A DNA stretch of 17,141 bases from DASVRZ01 sp038228695. Lineage in GTDB: Bacteria; Verrucomicrobiota; Verrucomicrobiia; Chthoniobacterales; DASVRZ01. Where the stretch lies: contig JBBRPA010000061.1 of NCBI GenBank assembly GCA_038228695.1, positions 1-17,141 on the forward strand, given 5' to 3'. Positions within the stretch are counted from its first letter, which is position 1, and each line of letters opens with the position of its first letter. A program made the translations under genes and the position numbers. The notes under the pieces are model-generated. The model was not told where the DNA came from. It did no database searches and worked only from the letters and a program-made list of their open reading frames with translations. Shown one piece after another: positions 1 through 7,283 of this stretch.

Positions 1-64
1 ACCAGAGGTCCGTAGGACCGACATCTAACGGTAAGCCTCCGAAAACCAGAGGTCGCACCTACGG
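1..64. repeat. Short intergenic repeat block with direct and inverted repeats
   Basis: The 10-mer ACCAGAGGTC occurs at 1-10 and again at 45-54. The first copy runs into a perfect small palindrome, GGTCC-GTA-GGACC (7-19). The second runs into AGGT-CGC-ACCT (50-60). In addition CCGTAGG (10-16) is the reverse complement of CCTACGG (58-64), so the two units can also pair with each other. This organisation resembles a dispersed, hairpin-forming intergenic element of the REP type. Only one block is visible and it touches the window edge, so its family, copy number and true boundaries cannot be told. It lies downstream of the minus-strand acyltransferase gene. Confidence 0.5.
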
Positions 65-186
65 CGCTTCATCCCTCTCCTTTTGTTTTTCTATAATGAT
101 TAGGCTCCGATGGAGCCGAGGGAAATTTACTCAATGCGACGGGCAAATGGTATAAAAAGCCGTGCAACTTGGAGACACCGGAAATT
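65..186. other. Non-coding stretch downstream of the acyltransferase gene
   Basis: This is the rest of the left intergenic region. It contains a perfect 6-bp-stem hairpin, GGCTCC-GAT-GGAGCC (103-117), without a convincing T-run on either side, so it is not a clear terminator. A TATAAT hexamer sits at 92-97 on the plus strand, but the matching -35 position (about 68-73) is poor and no real gene follows on that strand. I see no gene here. Confidence 0.4.
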
Positions 187-1230
187 TCATCCCGCAGGAC
201 GTTGGCTGCGTCCAATTAATGCTGAAGTTAGCTTTTTTACTAGCCAGGTGACGAGCAGCGTGAGCCCGAGGGTGAGCAGGAAAAGGCACAATACAGAAAA
301 AGGAAATTGCGTCTTTGGAAAGAGGCTGCGCAATGGCGGCAAAAAACCTAGGCCGCTATGGAGAATGATGAGGTGCCAGACGTAGAGCCAGAGCGATTGG
401 TTGCCGCACCAGAGAACGCCTCGGTTGAGCGCGTGAGTTTTGGTTGCTGGCACGGTTAGTAGACAGAACAGACAGCCGAGTAAAACGAGGGAGAGGCGGA
501 AGAAAAAGAAGTCGTAGCGCGTGGCATAGGTCTGGATTTGAAACCAATCGCTGAGCGCACCTCGCAAGAGCCAGCCTGCGGCTGCGGTAGCGACGAAAAG
601 GATCAAAAAAGCACGAGCAAGTTCCGCTGGTTTTCGGTCCAGCCAGCGACTGGAAAGAACGCCGGAAAAGACAAAAGCGCTCCACGGAATCAGTGGGAAA
701 AGCGCGCCGTGCTTCGGGGTTAGATAACCCGCTAACGGATTCGCTGAGACCACAGTTTCCCAAACAAAAGGAGCGGAGGCGACGATTGCGACGGTGAGAA
801 GCAGGATGACCCGCTCGAAGGTTAACAAGGTCCGGCAGATTTTGGTTAGCAAGAGAACCGCAACCAGCGACACCGCGATGCAGTGCAGGACGTCCACCCG
901 ACCCAAAGCAGTGAGAACCAAAGTTCGATCGAAAGGATGAAACCACGGAAATTGCAACGCATAGCCGATGAGGAGGATGATGCCGAGATGGCGGAGTTTC
1001 GGTGCAATGGGTTTGGATAGGTCCCAGTTTTTCCTAACCCAGGCGCCTTGGAGAAATCCCGCGAGGAAGAGGAAGGTGGGCGCGACCCAGCCATTGAGGT
1101 AGCTAAGGAGCATGAACCAACTGCCGCTGCGAAAAACGGGAGCGAGGAAGGAGTTTACCGAGTGCGCCTCGATCATTCCTAACACGGCGATGCCGCGGAG
1201 GAAGTCGATCCAGTGGAGGCGTTGCTTCAC
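187..1230 (-). CDS. HGSNAT/DUF1624-like multi-pass membrane acyltransferase
   Basis: From the GTG at 1230 the protein is 347 aa and almost entirely hydrophobic, with about 9-10 candidate membrane helices. The N-terminus carries IDFLRG (residues 8-13) followed by GMIEAH (18-23) and a helix. This resembles the heparan-alpha-glucosaminide N-acetyltransferase catalytic domain (DUF1624/YeiB-like) found in bacterial envelope acyltransferases, and the C-terminal LYVWH segment fits an acyltransferase membrane core. The likely role is transfer of an acyl group onto a surface or periplasmic sugar; the substrate is unknown. The start was chosen because GTG overlaps the TGA of the upstream glycosylase gene (GTGA, 4 bp), typical of translational coupling. 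The 55 residues readable upstream from 1395 are polar, Pro/His-rich and lie inside the glycosylase gene. An acyltransferase-3 (OafA-like) assignment is the main alternative. Confidence 0.72.
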   Translation of the reverse strand: MKQRLHWIDFLRGIAVLGMIEAHSVNSFLAPVFRSGSWFMLLSYLNGWVAPTFLFLAGFLQGAWVRKNWDLSKPIAPKLRHLGIILLIGYALQFPWFHPFDRTLVLTALGRVDVLHCIAVSLVAVLLLTKICRTLLTFERVILLLTVAIVASAPFVWETVVSANPLAGYLTPKHGALFPLIPWSAFVFSGVLSSRWLDRKPAELARAFLILFVATAAAGWLLRGALSDWFQIQTYATRYDFFFFRLSLVLLGCLFCLLTVPATKTHALNRGVLWCGNQSLWLYVWHLIILHSGLGFLPPLRSLFPKTQFPFSVLCLFLLTLGLTLLVTWLVKKLTSALIGRSQRPAG

Positions 1231-2051
1231 CGGGTGAAGAAGTGGCGCTGTTTTTCGCTGATCGGAATGCCGAGTTTCTCCATGACTAACATGAGATCTT
1301 CCCAGACTTTGCGCTTTTCCGTGACGGCCTGATTCCGCAGCAGGTAAGCGGGGTGATAAGTGATCATGAGCGGGATACCCTGGAGGTGGAGCCATTGGCC
1401 ACGGAGTTCGCTCATTTTGCGGGTTTCGCCGATGAGGCCCTCGGCGGCGGTGAGGCCGAGACCGACGATGACTTGGGGGCGAATGATATCGATCTGCTCG
1501 AGCAAATAAGGCAGGCAGGTGGCCATTTCGGAAGTTTTAGGTTTGCGGTTGCCACTCTCTCCGGCAGGCATGTCGGGGCGGCATTTGAGCACGTTGCCGA
1601 TGTAAATGTCGTCGCGTTCGAGGCCCATCGCGCCGATCATTTTGGTGAGGAGTTGACCGGCTTTGCCGACGAAAGGTTCGCCCTGCAAATCCTCGTCCTC
1701 ACCCGGTGCCTCGCCGACGAACATGAGACGCGCATCGAGGTTACCGATCCCGAAAACGACCTGGGTGCGGCTGGCCGCGAGCTGAGGACATTTCAGGCAC
1801 GGGAGAACGATTTCGCGCAAGGCGTTCATCCGGTCCGGCTTGGAACCCGAGGTTAGGAAATCGATTTTAAGGTTCAGCGGCGCGATGGCGGGGATGGTGG
1901 ATTTTTCCTGGCGGGGAGCGGTGACGGCAGGGCGGGCGGCAGCGAGAGTGCTAACGACGGCAGGCGAAGCCGAAAAATCGCGGCGAAGCAGGCGTTTCTG
2001 TGCGGAGAGTTGCGCGATCACAAGGTCGAGGCCGGAGTCAAACGGGGTCAT
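1227..2051 (-). CDS. Family 4 uracil-DNA glycosylase (Fe-S type)
   Basis: This 274-aa protein removes uracil from DNA, starting base-excision repair in the cytoplasm. The catalytic core runs from about residue 75 to 265. Motif A is GEAPGEDED (113-121), followed by the GEPFVGKAGQLL segment (124-135). Motif C is HPAYLLRN (233-240). Four cysteines, C85, C88, C157 and C179, sit where family 4 enzymes bind a 4Fe-4S cluster. The first 75 or so residues are a low-complexity Ala/Pro-rich extension of a kind common in this family outside thermophiles. The ATG at 2051 lies 14 bp inside the end of the pseudouridine synthase gene, so the two are co-transcribed and probably translationally coupled. The 3' end overlaps the membrane acyltransferase start by 4 bp. 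The linkage to an rRNA-modification gene and an acyltransferase gene has no obvious pathway logic. Confidence 0.93.
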   Translation of the reverse strand: MTPFDSGLDLVIAQLSAQKRLLRRDFSASPAVVSTLAAARPAVTAPRQEKSTIPAIAPLNLKIDFLTSGSKPDRMNALREIVLPCLKCPQLAASRTQVVFGIGNLDARLMFVGEAPGEDEDLQGEPFVGKAGQLLTKMIGAMGLERDDIYIGNVLKCRPDMPAGESGNRKPKTSEMATCLPYLLEQIDIIRPQVIVGLGLTAAEGLIGETRKMSELRGQWLHLQGIPLMITYHPAYLLRNQAVTEKRKVWEDLMLVMEKLGIPISEKQRHFFTR

Positions 2052-2976
2052 AAGTGGAGAAGTCGAGCCCGAGGATAGCGAAGTCGGGCGGAAGGTCAGC
2101 GCAAAATTCCATGGCTTTTCGGGAGGTTGGATGAGTCAAGCCCAGTTTCCAGGAGTGCAGCATTTGCCGGGGAAACCCGTCGCCGCCGCGTCCGTAAACG
2201 GGGTCACCCGCGAGCGGATGGCCGAGGTGTTGCAAGTGAACGCGAATCTGGTGGGTGCGTCCAGTGAGGAGGCGGCACTCGATCAGCGTTTGGCGGGTAT
2301 GGGGCGGAGCGAGCGGATGGATAACCGCGTAGAGAGTCTGCGAGGAGCGGCCTTTTGTTTCGGGAACAACAGCCATTTTTTTGCGATCGACAGGATGGCG
2401 GGCAATGGGAGCATCGATCAAGCCGCGCGGGATTTTTGGCAAACCGCGGACGATCGCGAGGTAGCGCTTGGTAGTTTCCCTCCGGGCGAACTGCTCCGAG
2501 AGGTCGCGGTGGGCGAGATCGTGTTTCGCGACAACTAGGCAACCGCTGGTGTCCTTATCGAGACGATGAACGATGCCCGGGCGCTCGACCCCGCCAATAC
2601 CGGAAAGGCTGACGCAATGGTGCAGGAGCGCGTTGACGAGGGTGCCGGATTCATTCCCCGCCCCAGGATGAACGACGATGCCGGGTGGCTTGTTCAGCAC
2701 GATGAGATCGGCGTCCTCGTATAACACCGAGAGGGGGATGTTCTCCGGCGCAACTTCCGAGGGTGCAGCAGGAGGTTCTTCAATCCGAATGACGTCACCA
2801 GCCGCAACTGGGTGGCGAGGTTTGACCGCGATTCCGTTGAGAAGAATCGCTCCGCTTTCGATCAGGCTTTTGGCCCGGGAGCGGGATAACTCCGGGCTCA
2901 ACTGCGCGACGACGGCGTCGAGCCGCTCCCCGACGTGATCGCCGGCGACCGTATGTTGACGAACGGGAGTGCTCAC
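2038..2976 (-). CDS. RluA-family pseudouridine synthase (RluC/RluD-like)
   Basis: This 312-aa enzyme converts specific uridines in RNA, most likely 23S rRNA, to pseudouridine. An S4 RNA-binding domain spans about residues 16-66. The catalytic domain follows, with the hallmark HRLDKDTSG (137-145), in which D140 is the catalytic aspartate. Other conserved blocks are LNKPPGIVVHPG (94-105), LLTGRTHQIRVH (236-247) and HPLAGDPVYG (253-262). Length and the S4 domain fit RluD or RluC; which uridines are modified cannot be told, so no symbol is given. The start is a GTG at 2976 with no visible SD site. It is the first gene of a minus-strand overlapping operon with the uracil-DNA glycosylase, and it diverges from the Ser/Thr kinase gene across a 98-bp spacer. 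Confidence 0.93.
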   Translation of the reverse strand: MSTPVRQHTVAGDHVGERLDAVVAQLSPELSRSRAKSLIESGAILLNGIAVKPRHPVAAGDVIRIEEPPAAPSEVAPENIPLSVLYEDADLIVLNKPPGIVVHPGAGNESGTLVNALLHHCVSLSGIGGVERPGIVHRLDKDTSGCLVVAKHDLAHRDLSEQFARRETTKRYLAIVRGLPKIPRGLIDAPIARHPVDRKKMAVVPETKGRSSQTLYAVIHPLAPPHTRQTLIECRLLTGRTHQIRVHLQHLGHPLAGDPVYGRGGDGFPRQMLHSWKLGLTHPTSRKAMEFCADLPPDFAILGLDFSTYDPV

Positions 2977-3074
2977 GATTTCTGGAAAATGTTCATCGAA
3001 GGACGCTTGAAGGTGTGTTTTCTGCTTAAATTAGATAGGATTGCGGAAAGTCCGCAGCCTGATAACATCCGATT
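2977..3074. promoter_or_regulatory. Divergent spacer with a perfect hairpin near the kinase start
   Basis: This 98-bp AT-richer spacer must hold the promoters of both the pseudouridine synthase operon (minus) and the Ser/Thr kinase gene (plus). A perfect dyad TGCGGA-AAG-TCCGCA lies at 3042-3056, 18 bp before the kinase ATG. It could be an operator half-pair or a 5'-UTR hairpin. A TTGAAG at 3007-3012 followed by an AT-rich stretch (3026-3037) is a weak plus-strand promoter candidate, but the spacing and the -10 match are poor. Neither start codon has an SD site. Confidence 0.35.
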
Positions 3075-5453
3075 ATGCCCCCCGCCGATGAAGAATCCAG
3101 AATTCTCGATCCGTGTCCGAATTGCGCGACGTTGATCGACGTCTCGGCTACGGAACCCTTCTCAGAAATTCACTGCCCGATTTGCGGGACCCTCATGCGG
3201 GTGCGGACGCAATTTAACAATTTCGCCCTGCAAAAAATCATTGGCGAAGGGGGCATGGGCACGGTGTTTGAAGCGATCGATCTCAATCTTCAACGCCCAG
3301 TGGCGGTGAAGATTCTTAAAAAAGAATACAGCGCGGATGAAGCCAGTATCACCCAGTTGGAAACCGAAGCACGGATCACCGCCTCGATTAGCCATCCGCA
3401 CGTGGTGAAAGTTTTTTCGGCTGGACGCGATCACGGCCAGTTCTATTTAGCGATGGAACTGGTGGGGCGAGGCACGCTCGATCAATTGATGAACCTGCAA
3501 GGCCGGGTTGCCGAGGCGCAGGTGCTTGATGTGGGGATGCAAGTAGCAGACGGGCTCCGGGCGGCGGCGCAGATCGGCCTCATTCACCGCGATGTAAAAC
3601 CGGGAAACATTCTCTTTGCGGACTCACACACTGCGAAAGTGGTAGATTTCGGGCTGGCTATATTGATGGAGGACGAGGCCAAGACGCGCGGGGAAATCTG
3701 GGGCACACCATACTATGTTGCACCGGAGAAATTAAACAACGAGCCGGAGGATTTCCGGAGCGACATCTACAGTCTGGGTGGAACGCTTTTCCATGCGCTT
3801 TCTGGGCGTCCACCGTTTGAGGCGGCGTCGGCCTCGTTGGTGGCGTTAAAGCATTTGAAAAGCCAGGCAGTCAGCCTCCAAGCATTCGCGCCGGATGTTA
3901 GCAACGAGACGGCCTTTGTCATCAATCGCATGCTGCACAAGGACCCGCTGCAGCGTTATCAAAGCTACGATGAGTTGATCGAACACCTCAAGTATGCCAA
4001 AACGCAGTTGCTCGAGCGGACGGCCACCGGGGTGAAGCCAAAGACCCGCGTGATCGTGGAATCCGACGCGACGCGTAGCTTCACAGCATGGATCACGGTG
4101 GGCCTGCTGATACTGATGATCGGGATGGGCGTCTATGTCTGGAGCAAGCGCGCCACCCTTTTTGGAAATTCGGATCTGGGCACCGGAACCGCCGTGGCCG
4201 CCAAAGTGGCGTCTAGCGATACGTCGGTCTATGAAGAAGGCTTGGAAGCCCTGACCAAGGGAAAAGCGGACGAAGCGATCACGCTGTTCGACGAGTTTGC
4301 CTCTGCGGCCAACGCTCCGCAGCCATTAAGAAATTGGGCGCTCTTCCAAAAAGGACTCGCTCTCAACTTGAATGGCCAGGCCAGCGACGCGCGGGAGGTT
4401 TATGCAGGATTACAGACGAAGGGGCTTTATTCGGAGGAATCGGGTGAGATCAAGCTAGCGAGTTTCTTCGTTGAGACCGGACGATTGATGAAGAGCCCGG
4501 GGGCGATTCCGGGATCGATCAAGGTCGCCTACGGCACGCAAGACTTTGAGGCGATGGGCCTGCTCGCCTTTGCCTTGAAGAACTGGGCGATGGCAGATTT
4601 TGCAAACGCTGGCCCGCTCCTGGAAAAATTCTGCACAGGCAAGCCGGATAACGCTTACCTCTGGATCGAAAAATACAAGACGCTGGCGGAAAACTACCTC
4701 GCGGACTACAAGCTCTACGATGAGGCTGCGACGCAAATTGCCAACGCAAAAACGCCGACCCAGAAGGCGGCTGCGTTCAAGTTTATCAGTGATTCTGCGA
4801 GCCAACTGAAAACAGTCGGAGCGCTCCCAGCCAGATTTGACTCTTGGGAGGCGGCTTTGAAGAAGGAACTAGGCGTCGCGCAACAGAAAGCGGAGCAGGT
4901 GGCCGCAGATTCGTCCCGGAAACTCATCGCCGCCGACGCCGCCCGTTGGAGTAATTTGCAAAAGAGCGCGGCTGAGCCGGTCCGCGGATTCTCCCCGGAA
5001 AAAATCCTAACTTCTGTCAAGAGCGCAGAGATCACGAGCGATCCACTGCGAAAAAAAAAAGCTGAGTTGCAAAAACAGATTGAGCTCTTGCTCGAGTTGA
5101 AAGAGAAAATCATCGCTGCTGTGCGTCCGGGATCCTACAACACGCCGGTCAAAAACCGTGCGGGCGGCGTGGTTCCTGGAATAGTGTCTCGAGCCACAGC
5201 AGATACGCTTTACATTAAAACCAATTACGGGGAGACAGCGGTCCCGTGGAAGGATGTTAGCACCGCATCCATCGCGGACATCGCGGAAAAACTCGTGGTC
5301 GATTCCAATCCGAGCCACAAAAAATGGCTCATCGGCGGCTTCCAAACCCTCTGCGGCGACGCAGCGCTCGGGAAGGAAATGCTGATCGAAGCAGCGCAAT
5401 CCGACGAAACCCTGCGCGACCGCCTGACGATTTTTTTCCCCGAGTCCAGCTAG
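3075..5453 (+). CDS. Transmembrane Ser/Thr protein kinase with Cys4 ribbon, TPR-like region and C-terminal beta domain
   Basis: This 792-aa protein is a Hanks-type (PknB-like) kinase. Residues 14-37 carry two CPxC knuckles (C14, C17, C34, C37), a small zinc ribbon. The kinase domain (about 50-313) has the glycine loop GEGGMG (57-62), VAVK with K79, HRDVKPGN (171-178), DFG (191-193) and APE (216-218), so it looks fully active. A single membrane helix follows at about 338-356. The exported part begins with a TPR-like helical pair (about 386-445), continues as a mostly helical region with a Lys/Glu-rich coiled coil (655-682), and ends in a small beta-rich, SH3-like module (about 688-735). The plausible role is a membrane sensor kinase reading an envelope signal through the C-terminal half; substrates are unknown. 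An A10 tract lies in the gene at 5051-5060. The gene stands alone, diverging from the pseudouridine synthase operon and converging on the prepilin peptidase gene. Confidence 0.9.
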   Translation: MPPADEESRILDPCPNCATLIDVSATEPFSEIHCPICGTLMRVRTQFNNFALQKIIGEGGMGTVFEAIDLNLQRPVAVKILKKEYSADEASITQLETEARITASISHPHVVKVFSAGRDHGQFYLAMELVGRGTLDQLMNLQGRVAEAQVLDVGMQVADGLRAAAQIGLIHRDVKPGNILFADSHTAKVVDFGLAILMEDEAKTRGEIWGTPYYVAPEKLNNEPEDFRSDIYSLGGTLFHALSGRPPFEAASASLVALKHLKSQAVSLQAFAPDVSNETAFVINRMLHKDPLQRYQSYDELIEHLKYAKTQLLERTATGVKPKTRVIVESDATRSFTAWITVGLLILMIGMGVYVWSKRATLFGNSDLGTGTAVAAKVASSDTSVYEEGLEALTKGKADEAITLFDEFASAANAPQPLRNWALFQKGLALNLNGQASDAREVYAGLQTKGLYSEESGEIKLASFFVETGRLMKSPGAIPGSIKVAYGTQDFEAMGLLAFALKNWAMADFANAGPLLEKFCTGKPDNAYLWIEKYKTLAENYLADYKLYDEAATQIANAKTPTQKAAAFKFISDSASQLKTVGALPARFDSWEAALKKELGVAQQKAEQVAADSSRKLIAADAARWSNLQKSAAEPVRGFSPEKILTSVKSAEITSDPLRKKKAELQKQIELLLELKEKIIAAVRPGSYNTPVKNRAGGVVPGIVSRATADTLYIKTNYGETAVPWKDVSTASIADIAEKLVVDSNPSHKKWLIGGFQTLCGDAALGKEMLIEAAQSDETLRDRLTIFFPESS

Positions 5454-5461
5454 GAGTCCCG

Positions 5462-6556
5462 CTAGGAGGCCAGTAATCCGGCATACCAGCGCAAGAGTTC
5501 TGGCCCGGCAAACATCCAGGTCAACGCTCCGAAGGCCAGATAGGGACCAAAGGGAATCTTTGCCGACCATTCCCGCTTACCGATCAACATAGACCCGATC
5601 CCGATAACCGAACCGCAAACCGCGGCTACCGGAACGGTAAAGAGCACCGCCTGCCAGCCAAGAAAAGCCCCGATCGCTGCGATAAATTTGACGTCGCCAA
5701 ATCCCATGGCCTCGCGTGGTATGACGATCTGGGTGACCATTCCGGCAACTGTGTTTACCTCGGTGAGCGGGGATTTCTCGCCGCCGATTTCCAGCCGGTC
5801 GTGATAAAAAACCATCTCCGTGACGGTAACGGCTTTTTCGTTCACTGCCGCTTTCTCGACAGAGAGGATCATCCGATCCGATTCACGCGCGAAAAGGTCG
5901 GACCACGGTAGCGACTCGTCGCCAACCGTAAGAACCGGTTGCTCGCCATCTTGACGAACGTGAAATTTCGTCCCTGCAGGGTAGCGCACTTTTTTTCGAC
6001 CGAAAGCGAGTTTGCCCATTTCCACCACACCCCAGAGCAGAAAATACCCCGTGGCCGCACCACAGACCGACCAGAGCAGCGATTCCCACCACGAGGATGC
6101 GCCCATCATGATGGGGAAAATCGGGCTCAACACGATTCCCGCGAGCGCGCCACCAACCGTGATTTCATTGGGGATGATGTAAAACTCCAAGTCGATGAAC
6201 GTTGCGACGACTAACAACGAGATGAGGATCCACCAAGGCAACAGCAGCAAGGGATGGACGCGGTGAAAGACCGCTAGGAAAAGGACGCCAGTAAGAATTT
6301 CCACGCCAAGGTAACGTGGCGAAATCGGCACTCCGCAGTAGCCGCATTTCCCGCGCAGCGAGAGCCAGCTAATAACGGGCAGATTGTGATACCACTTGAT
6401 CTGGGTTTTGCAGTTGGGACAGAACGAGCGCTTCGGCTGGTTCACCGCCAAATCCCGTGGCATCCGGTAAATGCAGACGTTCAGAAACGAACCGATCGCA
6501 GCTCCGAGGAGAAACGAAAAGATTTGGAAAAGCGTTTGATACCAACTTTCAGGCAC
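5462..6556 (-). CDS. Prepilin peptidase (A24 family) with a large internal insertion
   Basis: This 364-aa integral membrane aspartic protease cleaves, and usually N-methylates, type IV prepilins or pseudopilins at the cytoplasmic face. The N-terminal methyltransferase-type part has GSFLNVCIYRMP (22-33) and the zinc knuckles C46/C49 and C71/C74. The two catalytic aspartates are D122 (IDLE) and D288 in the GFGDVK motif (285-290). The family is usually about 250-290 aa; the excess is a polar, beta-rich stretch at about 185-283, inserted just before the GxGD motif. The GTG start at 6556 has no SD site. There are no pilin, PilB or PilC genes nearby, so the enzyme probably serves a type IV pilus or type II secretion system encoded elsewhere. 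It ends 8 bp from the convergent kinase gene and diverges from pdxH. Confidence 0.92.
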   Translation of the reverse strand: MPESWYQTLFQIFSFLLGAAIGSFLNVCIYRMPRDLAVNQPKRSFCPNCKTQIKWYHNLPVISWLSLRGKCGYCGVPISPRYLGVEILTGVLFLAVFHRVHPLLLLPWWILISLLVVATFIDLEFYIIPNEITVGGALAGIVLSPIFPIMMGASSWWESLLWSVCGAATGYFLLWGVVEMGKLAFGRKKVRYPAGTKFHVRQDGEQPVLTVGDESLPWSDLFARESDRMILSVEKAAVNEKAVTVTEMVFYHDRLEIGGEKSPLTEVNTVAGMVTQIVIPREAMGFGDVKFIAAIGAFLGWQAVLFTVPVAAVCGSVIGIGSMLIGKREWSAKIPFGPYLAFGALTWMFAGPELLRWYAGLLAS

Positions 6557-6636
6557 CGGGCCAGTGAAGCCACTCGGACCGGCAGCGTCAATCCTGCTCT
6601 TGCACCCGCAATGGTCTGCCCTAACTTGGAGGTCGA
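6557..6636. promoter_or_regulatory. Divergent spacer between prepilin peptidase and pdxH, with pdxH SD site
   Basis: This 80-bp spacer must carry the start signals for the prepilin peptidase gene (minus) and the pdxH operon (plus). A clear GGAGG at 6628-6632 lies 4 nt before the pdxH ATG and fixes that start. It is the only good SD site seen before any gene in the window. No convincing -35/-10 pair was found on either strand. Confidence 0.45.
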
Positions 6637-7275
6637 ATGCCTAATCCCGCTGATCTCCGCAGAGAATATGCCCTCGCCGGGCTCCGCCGCGCCGATCTTT
6701 CGCCCGATCCGTTTATCCAATTTGCCACCTGGTTCGATATCGCAGTGGCGGAAGCCATCGGCGAGCCCAATGCCATGACCCTGGCTACCGCCGGCGCGGA
6801 CGGATTTCCCGCGGGTCGCACGGTTTTGTTGAAGGGTTACGACGCACGCGGGTTTTCTTTTTACACCAATTACGAGAGCCGGAAAGGCCGCGAACTGACC
6901 GAAAACCCACGCGCCTCGCTCGTCTTCCACTGGCACAATCTCGAACGGCAGATTCTCATCCAAGGGAATGTCGAGCGCGTCTCCCGCGCCGAGACGCTGG
7001 CCTACTTTCACAGTCGCCCGCGCGGCAGCCAGTTGGGTGCGATTGTTTCCCCGCAGAGCCAGACTATTCCCGATCGCGCATTCCTTGAGGAGCGTCTCGT
7101 TGGGTTGGAAGCCGAACACGCCACCGGCGAAATTCCGCTGCCCGAAAACTGGGGCGGGTTTCGCGTGGTGCCGGTTCGGTTCGAATTCTGGCAGGGACGC
7201 CGCAACCGGCTCCACGATCGCTTTCAATACACTTGGACTGAACGAAACTGGCAGATCGACCGTCTCAGTCCCTGA
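6637..7275 (+). CDS. pdxH: Pyridoxamine/pyridoxine 5'-phosphate oxidase
   Basis: This 212-aa FMN-dependent enzyme oxidises pyridoxamine or pyridoxine 5'-phosphate to pyridoxal 5'-phosphate, using oxygen, in vitamin B6 synthesis and salvage. Family blocks are visible in order: the N-terminal LRREY (7-11), FMN-binding RTVLLKG (61-67), YTNYESRKGREL (76-87), SRPRGSQLGA (126-135), the substrate-binding NRLHDR (190-195) and the RLSP C-terminus (209-212; RLAP in the classic enzymes). The length matches the family exactly. The ATG is supported by GGAGG 4 nt upstream. It is the first gene of a tight plus-strand run, ending 8 bp before the M13 peptidase start. Confidence 0.96.
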   Translation: MPNPADLRREYALAGLRRADLSPDPFIQFATWFDIAVAEAIGEPNAMTLATAGADGFPAGRTVLLKGYDARGFSFYTNYESRKGRELTENPRASLVFHWHNLERQILIQGNVERVSRAETLAYFHSRPRGSQLGAIVSPQSQTIPDRAFLEERLVGLEAEHATGEIPLPENWGGFRVVPVRFEFWQGRRNRLHDRFQYTWTERNWQIDRLSP

Positions 7276-7283
7276 TCTTTCTC

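Noticed and set aside
68..385. TATAAT at 92-97 followed by a 91-codon plus-strand frame from 110
   Set aside because: The -35 region is poor, no SD site precedes the start, the product is basic and featureless, and most of the frame is antisense to the acyltransferase gene. Chance is more likely.
1231..1395. Longer start for the acyltransferase at 1395
   Set aside because: The added 55 residues are His/Pro/Arg-rich, unlike a membrane acyltransferase N-terminus, and lie wholly within the glycosylase gene. The GTG at 1230 in a GTGA overlap is a better start.
1353..2538. Two long plus-strand open frames (1353-1856 and 1840-2538)
   Set aside because: Both are antisense to the uracil-DNA glycosylase and pseudouridine synthase genes, which have all catalytic motifs in frame.
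5449..5468. GCTAGGAG repeated twice between the convergent kinase and peptidase ends
   Set aside because: Two 8-bp copies, 12 bp apart, simply include the TAG stop codons of both genes. There is no hairpin or T-run to make a terminator, so this is probably coincidence.
6481..7227. 248-codon minus-strand open frame across pdxH
   Set aside because: It covers a full-length, motif-complete pdxH on the opposite strand and runs into the prepilin peptidase start. It has no domain of its own.
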